Shown one piece after another: positions 8,685-17,277 of a stretch of 64,000 nt of DNA. The notes below the pieces were generated by a model. The model had not been told where the DNA came from. It saw nothing but the letters and a program-made list of their open reading frames with translations, and did not search any database. The position numbers and the translations under genes are program-made. How positions within the stretch are numbered: the stretch's first letter is position 1; every line of letters starts with the position of its first letter. Source of the DNA: Dorea formicigenerans (GTDB lineage Bacteria; Bacillota; Clostridia; Lachnospirales; Lachnospiraceae); assembly GCF_025150245.1 (NCBI RefSeq), contig NZ_CP102279.1, positions 927,423 through 991,422 on the forward strand, in the 5' to 3' direction.

Positions 8685-9722
8685 TTACCAAAGGTGCATA
8701 ATATGTTGCATAGTCAGACTGACAATGGTAATTCCAATCCAGCAGGAAGCACCGAGAAGAAGTGGCTTTCCGCCAGATTTTATTAATTTTATAACATTAC
8801 TGTTCAGACCAATGGCAGCCATGGCCATAATGATGAAGAATTTGGACAGTTCTTTCAGCGGTGCGAATACATCAGCACTAATTCCCATACTCATACATGC
8901 AGTAGTGATAATTGCTGCAATGATGAAGTATAAAATAAACATCGGAAATGCTCTCTTTATGCTAAAATTTCCTGCTTTTTCACCATTTACAGATGCGGAT
9001 TTTGCGTGGATCAGAGACAATACAAGTGTAATTGGAATGATTGCAAGTGTACGAGTCAGCTTAACGGTAACAGCATTATTCAATGTTTCATTTCCAAGAT
9101 TCCACATGCTGTCCCAGGTGGATGCAGCTGCGGTTACAGAAGAAGTGTCGTTAATTGCTGTTCCGGCGAACAGTCCGAAGGAAGAACCGCTCGTTGTGTC
9201 AAAGCCGAGGACGTGTCCAAGTACAGGGAATAGTACAGCAGCAATGACGTTGAAGAAAAAGATAACGGAAATGGCCTGGGCAACTTCCGTATCGTCGGCG
9301 TCAATAACCGGAGCAGTAGCTGCGATAGCAGAACCTCCACAGATGGAAGAACCAACACCAACCAGAATCGCAGTGTTGGACGGAACATTGATAATTCTGT
9401 GAAGTAACCATGCAATGATTAGGGAAGTACTGATCGTACAGATAATAATTGGCAGTGATTGTTTCCCGGTCTTCATGATTACACCGAGGTTCATTCCGAA
9501 TCCTAATAGTACGACAGCAGTCTGGAGAATAATTTTGGAAGTCCATTTAATGCCGGCTTCTGCTTTCCCTTTATCTGTCCAAATCAATGTGATGAGCATT
9601 CCGGCGAGAATTGCAATGACCGGACCGCCGATGACCGGAAAAGCTTTTCCAAGAAGCCAGGCAGGTACAGCAATTATAAAACAAACCAAAATACCAGATA
9701 AGTTCTTTTTGATAAAATCCAT
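8685..9722 (-). CDS. yeiH: YeiH-family putative sulfate exporter (UPF0324)
   Basis: A 345-residue integral membrane protein with about ten hydrophobic segments, matching the UPF0324/YeiH family (Cons_hypoth698). Recognisable stretches are [37 protein letters not shown] and [18 protein letters not shown], all characteristic of the family. It is annotated as a putative sulfate exporter, though transport has rarely been shown directly. A LysR regulator is transcribed divergently from 9870, the same arrangement as yeiH/yeiE in enterobacteria, which suggests the regulator controls this gene. The start ATG lies at 9722, with AGAGG upstream. Confidence 0.9.
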   Translation of the reverse strand: MDFIKKNLSGILVCFIIAVPAWLLGKAFPVIGGPVIAILAGMLITLIWTDKGKAEAGIKWTSKIILQTAVVLLGFGMNLGVIMKTGKQSLPIIICTISTSLIIAWLLHRIINVPSNTAILVGVGSSICGGSAIAATAPVIDADDTEVAQAISVIFFFNVIAAVLFPVLGHVLGFDTTSGSSFGLFAGTAINDTSSVTAAASTWDSMWNLGNETLNNAVTVKLTRTLAIIPITLVLSLIHAKSASVNGEKAGNFSIKRAFPMFILYFIIAAIITTACMSMGISADVFAPLKELSKFFIIMAMAAIGLNSNVIKLIKSGGKPLLLGASCWIGITIVSLTMQHIMHLW

Positions 9723-9869
9723 AATTTTTTTACCTCTCGTTTAAATTTAATAATTTTCATTTTTCTAATTGATTATAACACTGGAAAACAATAATAAAAA
9801 ATTATATAATATTATTGAAATATAAGAAATCCTTATTGATAAAATAGCAAACCAAAAGAGGAAAATACT

Positions 9870-10757
9870 ATGTTAGATTTTAGGACGAACACCTTTCTCA
9901 CAGTGTGTGAAACCATGAATTTTACAGAGGCAGCAAAGAGATTAAATATTACACAACCGGCTGTTTCGCAACATATTCGTTTCCTTGAAAACGAATATAA
10001 TACCCAGTTATTCTTGTATCACAATAAACAATTGTATATTACCCAGACCGGAAAGGTACTTAAAAAGCGTCTGATGACTATGAAAAATGATCAGCTCTCA
10101 ATTTTTGAAGAAATGAAAAGTGTCAGTGGAGATATCGAATTATTATCTATCGGAGTTACAATGACGATTGGAGAATATGCAGTTGTTGACAGGATTGCGG
10201 ATTTTATGAATCAACATCCAGATATGAATTTACATATTCATTTTGGGAATACGTCACAGTTGCTTTCGTTATTAGATGAAGGGAAGATTAATCTTGCTTT
10301 AGTGGAAGGAAATTATCCGAAAGATCGTTACGGACACATGAATTATAGTACAGAAGATTACATTGGGGTCTGCAAGGTTTCCCATACATTTCTGAAAAAG
10401 AATCCAAAGACTATGAATGATCTGAAAAACGAACGTTTGATTGTACGGGAGAGTGGCTCGGGGACAAGGAATATACTGGAAGAGTTGCTTTTGGCACGAG
10501 GAATGGAAATTCCTGACTTTGAGCGTTGTATAGAAGTGGAAAATATGCACACGATTATAGGTCTGTTAAAACGGGATTGTGGAATTTCATTTATGTATAA
10601 GATTGCAGTCGCGGATGAATTAGAGTCGGGAGTGTTGAAAGAAATAAAGCTTTCGGATTTTAAAATGCAGCATGATTTTGATTTTATCTGGGAAAAAGAC
10701 AGTATTTATACGGATAAATATGTAGAAATATGTAAGGAGCTGTCCATTTCTAAATAA
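9870..10757 (+). CDS. LysR-family transcriptional regulator (YeiE/CysB-like)
   Basis: This 295-residue protein has the standard LysR layout. Residues 1-60 carry the winged helix-turn-helix (FTEAAKRLNITQPAVSQHIRFLENE), and residues about 90-295 form the periplasmic-binding-protein-like effector domain. It is divergent from the YeiH-family exporter, with a 147-base shared intergenic region that holds AT-rich promoter sequence. By analogy with YeiE/YeiH it probably activates or represses the exporter in response to a sulfur-related ligand. The ligand is inference. The AGAGG site upstream supports the ATG at 9870. Confidence 0.9.
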   Translation: MLDFRTNTFLTVCETMNFTEAAKRLNITQPAVSQHIRFLENEYNTQLFLYHNKQLYITQTGKVLKKRLMTMKNDQLSIFEEMKSVSGDIELLSIGVTMTIGEYAVVDRIADFMNQHPDMNLHIHFGNTSQLLSLLDEGKINLALVEGNYPKDRYGHMNYSTEDYIGVCKVSHTFLKKNPKTMNDLKNERLIVRESGSGTRNILEELLLARGMEIPDFERCIEVENMHTIIGLLKRDCGISFMYKIAVADELESGVLKEIKLSDFKMQHDFDFIWEKDSIYTDKYVEICKELSISK

Positions 10758-10912
10758 AATTCAAATACATAAATAAGGTAAATCTAAATTAATGCTAAAT
10801 AAATAGTAATAAATCAGCAACAGTATTTGCCATAATATTCATCGCCCATTATAATATTATTAATGATTGAAAAGCTGATTGTAAAAGTAGTAAGGAGCTT
10901 GTTAAGAAGAGA

Positions 10913-11533
10913 ATGATAGACAGAGAAGATATGCTGGCGCTTACAAGGCGCATGACAGTTAAGCGAACATCAATGACAAGGATAGCCGGGGGATACATGG
11001 ATTCAGACGGTTGCATTGACGGGACATTTAATATTGCATTTTTGAAATTAAGTCCGGCGAATCGAGAGAAAAACTTGCAGATTGCAAAGAAAGTTCCGTT
11101 TGCAGAAACGAATCAAAACTTGCAAGAATACAAATTTTTGCAGGAAAATATGCAAAATGACAGCTTGTGGAAACTTTTGATGGGAATGCGGGCATGCGGA
11201 CTGAAAAATGATGCATTAATGGAGACATTTTATGAGATTGTAGGAGCAAATTATAAATCGAAAGGTGATTATGCTGTTTACGTGTTTCACGACCGTTACG
11301 ATATTCCGGTGAAGGGAACGGATCATGAGCGTCAGGGAGAATCCGAGAAAATGTATGAATATCTAATCTGCGCGATTTGCCCGGTGAGTGGTGATTATGA
11401 ACCGGGAGAACCCGAGTGTGGATTTTTGTTTCCGGCATTTATGGATGAAAGCGCGGCATTAAATTATATAGATATATATCAGGCTGACATGAACCATCCT
11501 CATATAGAATTGCTGGAAATGCTTGGAATATGA
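10913..11533 (+). CDS. DUF4317-like protein, short form
   Basis: The 206-residue product begins MIDREDMLALTRRMTVKRTSMTRIAGGYMDSDG, in register with DUF4317 proteins of Clostridia. It continues through the conserved ICPVSGDYEPGEPECGFLFPAF block and ends soon after IDIYQADMNHPHIELLEMLGI. Full DUF4317 proteins are about 400 residues, so the C-terminal half is missing. The stop is followed directly by unrelated sequence and a separate small gene. No function is established for the family. The AAGGAG site at about 10891 is far from the start, so translation may begin elsewhere. Confidence 0.7.
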   Translation: MIDREDMLALTRRMTVKRTSMTRIAGGYMDSDGCIDGTFNIAFLKLSPANREKNLQIAKKVPFAETNQNLQEYKFLQENMQNDSLWKLLMGMRACGLKNDALMETFYEIVGANYKSKGDYAVYVFHDRYDIPVKGTDHERQGESEKMYEYLICAICPVSGDYEPGEPECGFLFPAFMDESAALNYIDIYQADMNHPHIELLEMLGI

Positions 11534-11614
11534 TGAACAAAAGAAAAAAGCTATAATTAAGAAAGACAAGAATGTGGGGGGATAGCCTCACATAGAAGAA
11601 AGAGAGGAAAATGT

Positions 11615-11872
11615 ATGAACGAATTATACGAAGCAATTGAGAAAAAAATTAAGGATGCAGGGTATCCAAGAAATATTTCCGGAGCAGATGTGTATGATGA
11701 TATCTGTGATCAGATTGACGGAAAGGATAAAGGAGAGTATATTCTGTTGTCTAAATTTGAAGATGACGTAGTTTTTGAATATCACATTACAATTCAAGAA
11801 GAGGATTTTAATCTTGGAATCCTGAAAATGAAAACACCGGAAGGTGAATTTGTGGCTGATTTTGATGCATAG
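11615..11872 (+). CDS. Small acidic conserved protein (85 aa)
   Basis: A soluble, acidic 85-residue protein (MNELYEAIEKKIKDAGYPRN at the start, EGEFVADFDA at the end) with alternating helix and strand pattern. A strong GAGAGGAAA ribosome-binding site precedes the ATG. Short proteins of this kind are widespread in Lachnospiraceae without assigned function. It ends five bases before the convergent azlD gene. Confidence 0.7.
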   Translation: MNELYEAIEKKIKDAGYPRNISGADVYDDICDQIDGKDKGEYILLSKFEDDVVFEYHITIQEEDFNLGILKMKTPEGEFVADFDA

Positions 11873-11877
11873 GTCTT

Positions 11878-12201
11878 TTAACAAAAATGTAGCAATAATA
11901 TATAGCAGATGGTTCCTCCTGCAATAGATACCAGCATCTGACGTTTCCAGATATGGAGTCCGGCAGTAACGAGAATGGAAATGAACTCTGGGATTCCATG
12001 TGTACCTTGCAATACATTTACATTTCTCAGACAGTAAACGACCAGCATGCCGAAAACTGCGGATGGAAGAAATTTTCCAACATATTGAATGAACTTAGGA
12101 GTTTCCCGGTTTTCACGAAATACAAGAAAAGGCAGGAAACGTGTAGTCATTGTACCAAGTACACAAAGTCCGATAGTGATGATTTGTTGAGCTAATGTCA
12201 T
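11878..12201 (-). CDS. azlD: Branched-chain amino acid exporter subunit AzlD
   Basis: A 107-residue protein with four hydrophobic helices and the AzlD signature TMTTRFLPFLVF near the N-terminus, then KFLPSAVFGMLVVYCL. AzlD is the small partner of AzlC; together they export branched-chain amino acids and analogues. An AGGAGG site lies at 12211-12216 upstream. The adjacent azlC copy is broken (12230-12623), so this subunit has no intact partner in the window and may be non-functional. Confidence 0.88.
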   Translation of the reverse strand: MTLAQQIITIGLCVLGTMTTRFLPFLVFRENRETPKFIQYVGKFLPSAVFGMLVVYCLRNVNVLQGTHGIPEFISILVTAGLHIWKRQMLVSIAGGTICYILLLHFC

Positions 12202-12229
12202 GTTAGCAAACCTCCTGTGTTTTTTATTG

Positions 12230-12623
12230 CTACTTCATTTTTTCAGAAGCACATTTGTCGAAATGAAGTCGCGAGTAGTTTTTTTGATCCGGGATATCAA
12301 GCTTTTTGCGTAATAATGTCAATGAGACGATAATCAAAATCATGGTCGGAATCATAAAAGAGTCCGGTCCGAATACAAGGAGACAGAGAAAAGAAATTCC
12401 AAGTCCAAGTAATGAAGATGTATGATTCTTTTCTTTCAGCCACTGATCCATGAAGATAACGACGAACATAGCAGTCATGACAAAGCTGATGCCTTCTGTA
12501 TTAATGAGGAGTAAAGAACCGATGACGCCACCGAAAGTTGCAGAAGCGACCCAGTATTCCCTTATATTTATCCAGCATGGAAAGTCCGTAGAATAGATGT
12601 CTTGCCTGGATCAGAAGTGCCAT
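12230..12623 (-). pseudogene. azlC: azlC remnant with 5' loss and internal deletion
   Basis: Reading the minus strand from 12623 gives MALLIQARHLFYGLSMLDKYKG, a piece of AzlC. The match then jumps to a different frame giving YWVASATFGGVIGSL and runs intact to the stop at 12230-12232. Compared with the usual 230-residue AzlC, the first roughly 90 residues are missing and about 50 residues between the two segments are deleted with a frame change. The C-terminal 82 residues remain open. The order azlC-azlD is the normal operon order, so this is decay in place. Confidence 0.85.
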
Positions 12624-12685
12624 AATTTAAAGTTATAACAAACAGATATTTTTAGCTATTATACAAAACATTTGAAATAAATTAC

Positions 12686-12730
12686 AATAAATCTATCGCA
12701 ACACAAGTTTAAAATTACGATAGGTTTATT
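12686..12730 (+). promoter_or_regulatory. 5' hairpin upstream of the second MetE-like gene
   Basis: AATAAATCTATCG (12686-12698) pairs with CGATAGGTTTATT (12718-12730), 13 pairs with one G-U, around a 19-base loop. It ends about 8 bases before the TTTAGGAG ribosome-binding site. It could be an mRNA structure or a DNA operator with the half-sites CTATCG/CGATAG. The pairing is seen; the role is inferred. Confidence 0.45.
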
Positions 12731-12751
12731 AAAATTTAGGAGATAATAATT

Positions 12752-13870
12752 ATGAAGACACCATTTCGATATGATTTTGTAGGAAGTTTTTTAAGACCAC
12801 AGAGATTAAAAGATGCAAGAAAAGATTTTGAAGAGGGAAAAATTACACAGGCTGATCTGACAAAAGTAGAAGACGAGTGTATCGTTGATTTAGTAAATAA
12901 AATCAAGGGACTTGGCTACCATGTTATTACAGACGGAGAGTTCAGAAGATCCACTTGGCATCTTGACTTTATGTGGGGATTTGAAGGTATCGAGCATCAG
13001 AAGACAGTAGAGGGAAATACAACATTTGACGCAGAAGCAGCCATGATTGATGATACCTATATGACAGGAAAGATTTCTGTAAAGAATCACCCGTTTGTAG
13101 AACATTTTAAATATGTAAAAGCATTGGAAGATGAAAATACAGTTGCAAAACAGACCATCCCTTCACCAGGACAGTTCTATGCTTACTTCACCGGAGCGCA
13201 GCTTCTTGCTACGACTTTAAAAATCTATGGCTCAGAAGAAGCATTTGCAGATGATGTCATCAAAGCTTATGGAGAATTCGTTCAGGAGATTTATGCGGCA
13301 GGATGCAGAAATCTTCAGTTCGATGATTGTGTATGGGGCGGTATGGTAGATGCAAAAATGGCGACAGCTCTGACCGGAAGAAACGGACAGGCTTTGGAAG
13401 ATTATAAGAAGCGTCTGCTGAAACTGAATAACCAGGTTGTTGCACAGGCACCGGAAGACCTTGTAATCAATACACATGTGTGCAGAGGGAACTATCATTC
13501 TACGTTCTTCAGCTCCGGTGCATATGATTCCGTTGCAGACCTTCTGTTTGGAGAGGAAAATGTAAATGCCTACTATCTGGAGTATGATGACAAGAGATCA
13601 GGAGGTTTCGCACCACTTGTAAAAGTATCTGGAGATAAGAAGGTCGTACTTGGACTCATTACGACAAAGATACCACAGTTAGAGGATAAAGGAAAAGTCA
13701 TTGCCAGAATCCATGAAGCAGAGAAATACGTTCCACTGGATCGCCTGTACTTAAGTCCACAATGTGGATTCGCATCTTGCGAGATCGGTAACAAGCTGAC
13801 AGAAGAAGAGCAGTGGGAAAAATTAAAACTTGTAAAAGAAATTGCAGAAGAAGTCTGGGGAGATAGATAA
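12752..13870 (+). CDS. MetE-like methyltransferase, second paralogue
   Basis: At 372 residues this is a close paralogue of the gene at 5585. They share the opening FRYDFVGSFLRPQ, the ITDGEFRR motif, the zinc-binding THVCRGNYHSTFF and the LSPQCGFASCEIGNKLTEEE tail. The first 35 bases after the start codons are almost identical at DNA level, which points to a fairly recent duplication or gene conversion. The 5' leaders are unrelated, so the two copies are probably expressed under different conditions. The role is a zinc-dependent methyltransferase of the MetE C-terminal type; methionine synthesis from an unknown methyl donor is the likely task. Confidence 0.88.
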   Translation: MKTPFRYDFVGSFLRPQRLKDARKDFEEGKITQADLTKVEDECIVDLVNKIKGLGYHVITDGEFRRSTWHLDFMWGFEGIEHQKTVEGNTTFDAEAAMIDDTYMTGKISVKNHPFVEHFKYVKALEDENTVAKQTIPSPGQFYAYFTGAQLLATTLKIYGSEEAFADDVIKAYGEFVQEIYAAGCRNLQFDDCVWGGMVDAKMATALTGRNGQALEDYKKRLLKLNNQVVAQAPEDLVINTHVCRGNYHSTFFSSGAYDSVADLLFGEENVNAYYLEYDDKRSGGFAPLVKVSGDKKVVLGLITTKIPQLEDKGKVIARIHEAEKYVPLDRLYLSPQCGFASCEIGNKLTEEEQWEKLKLVKEIAEEVWGDR

Positions 13871-13900
13871 AAGTTAGATATAAGGAAAAATAAAATCAGG

Positions 13901-13941
13901 TAACTTCCGGTTGTAAATCGTACAGTCCGGAAGTTATTTTT
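13901..13941 (+). terminator. Intrinsic terminator after the second MetE-like gene
   Basis: TAACTTCCGG (13901-13910) pairs perfectly with CCGGAAGTTA (13927-13936), followed by TTTTTA. Confidence 0.85.
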
Positions 13942-14005
13942 ATATAATATGAAATTAAAAGCAATTTCCTTAAAAGTAATTTTGAGCTTTTTTTAAAATC
14001 ACCTA

Positions 14006-14035
14006 TTGACAACCCACCAATAAATATGGTATAAA
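14006..14035 (+). promoter_or_regulatory. Promoter of tRNA-Trp
   Basis: TTGACA at 14006-14011 and TATAAA at 14030-14035 are separated by 18 bases, about 40 bases before the mature tRNA. Confidence 0.7.
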
Positions 14036-14075
14036 TATCTAGTGTCACGGAGACAGACACACAATTTACTTAAAT

Positions 14076-14146
14076 AGGGGATTGGTCAAGTGGTATGATA
14101 GGGGTCTCCAAAACCTTTGGCGGGAGTTCGATTCTCTCATCCCCTG
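14076..14146 (+). tRNA. tRNA-Trp (CCA anticodon)
   Basis: The acceptor stem AGGGGAT pairs with ATCCCCT. The anticodon arm carries the loop CTCCAAA, giving anticodon CCA (Trp). The T arm is GGGAG-TTCGATT-CTCTC. The 3' CCA is not encoded. The last 21 bases (14126-14146) are the att core used by the integrated elements downstream, so the present 3' end is the copy supplied by element 1 and keeps the tRNA intact. Confidence 0.9.
14126..14146 (+). repeat. att copy 1 (left end of element 1, inside tRNA-Trp)
   Basis: These 21 bases recur exactly at 20864-20884 and 30491-30511. They cover the T-loop, the 3' acceptor strand and the discriminator base, the usual target of tyrosine integrases. Confidence 0.9.
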
Positions 14147-14157
14147 CTCTTAAAAGT

Positions 14158-14195
14158 GCCGGAAACCTTGAATTTTCAAGGATTCCGGCGTTTTT
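14158..14195 (+). terminator. Terminator after tRNA-Trp, supplied by element 1
   Basis: A 15-position stem with one mismatch (14158-14172 with 14175-14189) is followed by GTTTTT. Related hairpins follow att copies 2 and 3, so each element end carries a terminator for the tRNA it regenerates. Confidence 0.8.
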
Positions 14196-14215
14196 CATTT
14201 TCTGAAAAATTCCTA

Positions 14216-14238
14216 TGTAGTCAAGCATGTAGTCAAAC
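14216..14238 (+). repeat. Left arm-type integrase repeats of element 1
   Basis: Two direct copies of TGTAGTCAA (14216 and 14228) lie between the att site and the integrase stop codon. They match three copies at the right end of the element. Confidence 0.7.
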
Positions 14239-14249
14239 AGGAATCATTC

Positions 14250-15488
14250 CTAAAATGAGATAGCATTTTCAATCTGCTTTTCTTTATTTTTCGTTGTTTT
14301 GTTGCTGAAATAATATAACTTTTTTGTTGTGCTGATGTCGCTGTGTCCCATTTGTTCTGTGATAAATCCCTCGTCCACGTTGCTGTCAATCAATGTAGTA
14401 CCATAGGTCTTTCGTATTTTGTGCATTGTTCTGTGAGGGATATTTAACTTTTTGCATATTTGGGATAAACGCTTATTGAACGTATTTCCTCTGATACGTT
14501 TACCATTACGTTCAAATAAATATGTTCCGTTATGGTTTAATGCCAGTATTTGATTTATCGTTTCTGTTGCAGTTGTAGGAATAATCAAATCACGGTTTCC
14601 GGCATCTGTTTTCGCATGTTCTTTCACAGCTACAACCCACTTGTCATTTTCATCCCGGTATTTATCTTCCGTACGTCTGATTTTAATAATACGTCCAGAA
14701 AAATCTCCTGCTTTTAAGGTACTTAATTCCCCTACTCGTAACCCTGTCTGAAAAGCAAGCAATATTCCAAGGTTATAAATATCCGGGTTACGCTTCAAAT
14801 AATTGATTACAAGAGGGATTTCATTTTCCATGAATACTTCTTTTTGCTTATCGACAATTCTTCTTTTAAAGAGATTATTGGGAAGTTCCAAGTCTCCGAA
14901 AAATTCTGTTATGCTGATAGAAGTATATTTTTTCTTCTTGCCATATTTAAAAATACCTCTAATCAATGTACGAAGTCCGGCATAGGCTTTTCTAGTCAGT
15001 CCTAAATCACGAATGGTAGTTTTAATAAAGATTTCTAAGTCATCCTCATTGATATTTTTAAACTTCTTTTTGGAGATTGGAATATTTGTATAATGAAAAA
15101 ATCTTTTGTAGTCATTTACATAACGGTCATAAGACGCTTTTTGTATTTCTCCAAAATCCAGTTTCCGGTCAATCCATTCATAGAACACGTTTTCAATGTA
15201 GATTTCTTCTTGTAATGCCTTATAAAAATCTACAATGACATTTTCCAATTCCTCAAGAGAATTTCTTCGTCTGAAAAGCCGAGTACCGTCCGGGTTGGGT
15301 AAATAGGTAGAAAAAATTTCTTTTCCCGATTTATCAGTTGTAGTTGTTATTGAATAAACATGCTGTGCAAGTATTTCTTTTCTTTCCATAATTGCCATAT
15401 CATTCAGCATGGTATCTAAAGAGATTATACCTGTCTGGACTGCATAATTCAACAGTTCAGAATCATCGTAAACGGTTGCTTTTGTCAT
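14250..15488 (-). CDS. int: Tyrosine integrase of element 1
   Basis: This 412-residue site-specific recombinase has an N-terminal arm-binding region, a SAM-like core-binding domain at about 115-205 and the catalytic domain at about 215-412. The catalytic residues are visible: Arg in TGLRVGELSTLKAG, Lys in the KIRRTEDKYR strand region, His-x-x-Arg in HRTMHKIRKTYGT, His in EQMGHSDISTTKK and the nucleophilic Tyr in LYYFSNKT. It ends 104 bases from the att copy in tRNA-Trp, the usual position. The gene looks intact and is the only complete integrase of the three tandem elements. Confidence 0.95.
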   Translation of the reverse strand: MTKATVYDDSELLNYAVQTGIISLDTMLNDMAIMERKEILAQHVYSITTTTDKSGKEIFSTYLPNPDGTRLFRRRNSLEELENVIVDFYKALQEEIYIENVFYEWIDRKLDFGEIQKASYDRYVNDYKRFFHYTNIPISKKKFKNINEDDLEIFIKTTIRDLGLTRKAYAGLRTLIRGIFKYGKKKKYTSISITEFFGDLELPNNLFKRRIVDKQKEVFMENEIPLVINYLKRNPDIYNLGILLAFQTGLRVGELSTLKAGDFSGRIIKIRRTEDKYRDENDKWVVAVKEHAKTDAGNRDLIIPTTATETINQILALNHNGTYLFERNGKRIRGNTFNKRLSQICKKLNIPHRTMHKIRKTYGTTLIDSNVDEGFITEQMGHSDISTTKKLYYFSNKTTKNKEKQIENAISF

Positions 15489-15614
15489 AAAGTGTACTGA
15501 TGTGATAAGGGTATCGTTCTAATCTCTTTTTACTTTATATTTCATCTTTTCTAAAATCCATATTCATTTATTTACAATTCTATATTTCATAATCTAATAC
15601 GTTTATGTTAGACA

Positions 15615-16787
15615 CTAATACTCACTATCAAAAATTCTCCTTTCTTCTTCCCTCAAAAGGAAAGATTTTTTATAGTCCTCATATATCCGTTGTTGTTCTT
15701 CGTTCATCTGCCCCCGTTCTACTAACTGCCGGATGTAATCTCTGTTATCCAGTTTCCCAATTTTATCCATTAGTTTTAATGAGGGCGAAACTGCTACGTT
15801 CAGCCACCGCCATGTCCGTTCCAGAGTTTTTTTCTCTGGATTCATGGTCAGCTTTATCTTCCCTACATCCTGCATGAGTTCTTCCCACGGGGGATAAGTA
15901 GGATAGAGCCGTTTCCTTGTAATCATATTGTTTTCCGGCTTCTGTAAGAAACGTACTTTCTCGTTTAATACGGACAATGCAATCCGTGCCACATCCCTGT
16001 CTTTCAGAACTTCTTCTACTAATCTGCCCGCTTTTTTGTGCCGGAATCGGAGTTCATATCTGTTCCAGTCCGGGTTGAGTTCTTTTCCGAACTTTTCTGC
16101 CTGTTCATATCCCTTTTCATAGAATATAATTCGAAAATCACTGTGTTTACTGCCGAGATAGAGCGTTTTCCCCTGTGCTTCTATTTCATCTTCTTTCAGC
16201 TTATCGGAACGGTTCTCTGATGTGTCACGCAACTGACTGGATATCAGCCCCTCATTTTTCAGTCGAATCAATTCCGGGATAGACAGGTAAGGCTTTCTAT
16301 CGTCGATTGCCAAGTCTATCCGCGGGAAATTCACCGGGTATCTGCAAACTCTTTCCAGAAAGTCAAACCATGTTTCCCTGTTCAGTAAAAGAAAATTTTC
16401 ATAATTCCTGCATCCCGAACCACTCATAAGAATCTGGAATCCCTCATACTGTGCATTTCCTGTCGGTTTCAGAATCTTGATATTGTCAAATCTTGCTATC
16501 AGTTCGTGCCCGGCAATTCCTTTTTCCTTACCATGCAGTTCCATAAAACTCAGTGGAATCCGCAGGATATCTTCTATAATTGTGAACACGTCTGCACCTT
16601 TGACGGTAATCTGACACCAGTCAATCAGTGCTGTCAAATCTTCTTTCTGACGAGTTACCCCCCTGTTAGTATAGGGGGGGGGTCTGAAATTTTCATTATT
16701 TCCGTTATTATTATCCCTGCCTTTCCTAGTCTGCCGTGGCTTTCGCCACGTTCCCGGAACTTCCTCTGCTCCCTTTGCTCCTTTCAC
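15615..16787 (-). CDS. MobT/NicK-type relaxase (Rep_trans family)
   Basis: This 390-residue protein belongs to the replication initiation factor family (PF02486), which includes Orf20/MobT of Tn916 and NicK of ICEBs1. Recognisable parts are DLTALIDWCQITVKG at the start of the domain, the metal-site region YPVNFPRIDLAIDDRKPYL, and GKTLYLGSKHSDFRIIFYEKGYEQ followed by NRYELRFRHKKA. The enzyme nicks oriT and stays attached to the DNA, serving both mobilization and rolling-circle replication of the excised circle. The start is a GTG at 16787; a later start is possible. An oriT-like inverted repeat lies inside its 5' region, as in ICEBs1 nicK. Confidence 0.85.
   Translation of the reverse strand: MKGAKGAEEVPGTWRKPRQTRKGRDNNNGNNENFRPPPYTNRGVTRQKEDLTALIDWCQITVKGADVFTIIEDILRIPLSFMELHGKEKGIAGHELIARFDNIKILKPTGNAQYEGFQILMSGSGCRNYENFLLLNRETWFDFLERVCRYPVNFPRIDLAIDDRKPYLSIPELIRLKNEGLISSQLRDTSENRSDKLKEDEIEAQGKTLYLGSKHSDFRIIFYEKGYEQAEKFGKELNPDWNRYELRFRHKKAGRLVEEVLKDRDVARIALSVLNEKVRFLQKPENNMITRKRLYPTYPPWEELMQDVGKIKLTMNPEKKTLERTWRWLNVAVSPSLKLMDKIGKLDNRDYIRQLVERGQMNEEQQRIYEDYKKSFLLREEERRIFDSEY
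16657..16683 (-). other. oriT-like inverted repeat in the relaxase gene
   Basis: The plus strand has ACCCCCC (16657-16663), the loop TGTTAGTATA and a G run ending in GGGGGGT (16677-16683). On the minus strand this gives a C-rich arm, CTAACA and a G-rich arm. That is the layout of the Tn916 and ICEBs1 origins of transfer, where the MobT-type relaxase nicks near CTAACA. The right arm is two to three G longer than the left. Confidence 0.75.
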
Positions 16788-16828
16788 GCTGTACGGAGCA
16801 GTCCGCAGAGAATGTCCGGGAACAGCCT

Positions 16829-17161
16829 TTACACGTTTCCTTTTCCGGCAACAGTGCGGATACCCTTACAGGTGATTCTGTCCACTAATACCGGGAAGTT
16901 TCCCCTCTGCACATAAGGGGCATATAACGGTTCTTCCAGTTCTACCACAGTATAAGGCTCTACCTTGGGAAGTTCCGTTGCTTCCAGACGGATATCTACG
17001 CTGTTTCCAAGTTTCATGCTTCCGAGATGGAGTTTCAATGCTTCCACTTCCTCAGTTTTCTTCCGGGTTTCCTTATCATACTTGTAGCAGTAGTCTGCTC
17101 CCATGTAACGGAGTTCCCCGAACGCTTCTCTGACCTGTTCTTTTGTCAATGTAATCTGCAT
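16829..17161 (-). CDS. Small accessory protein, possibly DUF961/HelP-like
   Basis: The 110-residue product starts MQITLTKEQVREAFGELRYMG, with AAGGAG nine bases upstream. The early FGELRYMG segment, a variable middle, and a late VELEEPLYAPYVQRGNFPVLVDRITCKGI strand pattern resemble DUF961 proteins. In Tn916 and ICEBs1 these (Orf22/23, HelP) sit upstream of the relaxase and help unwind the nicked element. Here it likewise precedes the relaxase gene by 41 bases in the same operon. The family match is by pattern only, so a related but unnamed accessory protein is possible. Confidence 0.55.
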   Translation of the reverse strand: MQITLTKEQVREAFGELRYMGADYCYKYDKETRKKTEEVEALKLHLGSMKLGNSVDIRLEATELPKVEPYTVVELEEPLYAPYVQRGNFPVLVDRITCKGIRTVAGKGNV

Positions 17162-17277
17162 TCTGCATTTCTCCTTTTTTGAAATCATGGTGAATGAGTG
17201 TCCGGTAAGTGTGACAAGTCCTTTTCATATCCACATCTATATTTATTTCATTACTTTTCTCCTTACCTCTTAACCTC

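Noticed and set aside
8671-9402. A 243-codon plus-strand frame opposite the YeiH gene
   Set aside because: It is the antisense shadow of yeiH: the opposite strand has clear family motifs and membrane periodicity, and this frame overlaps the end of the VTT gene without a ribosome-binding site.
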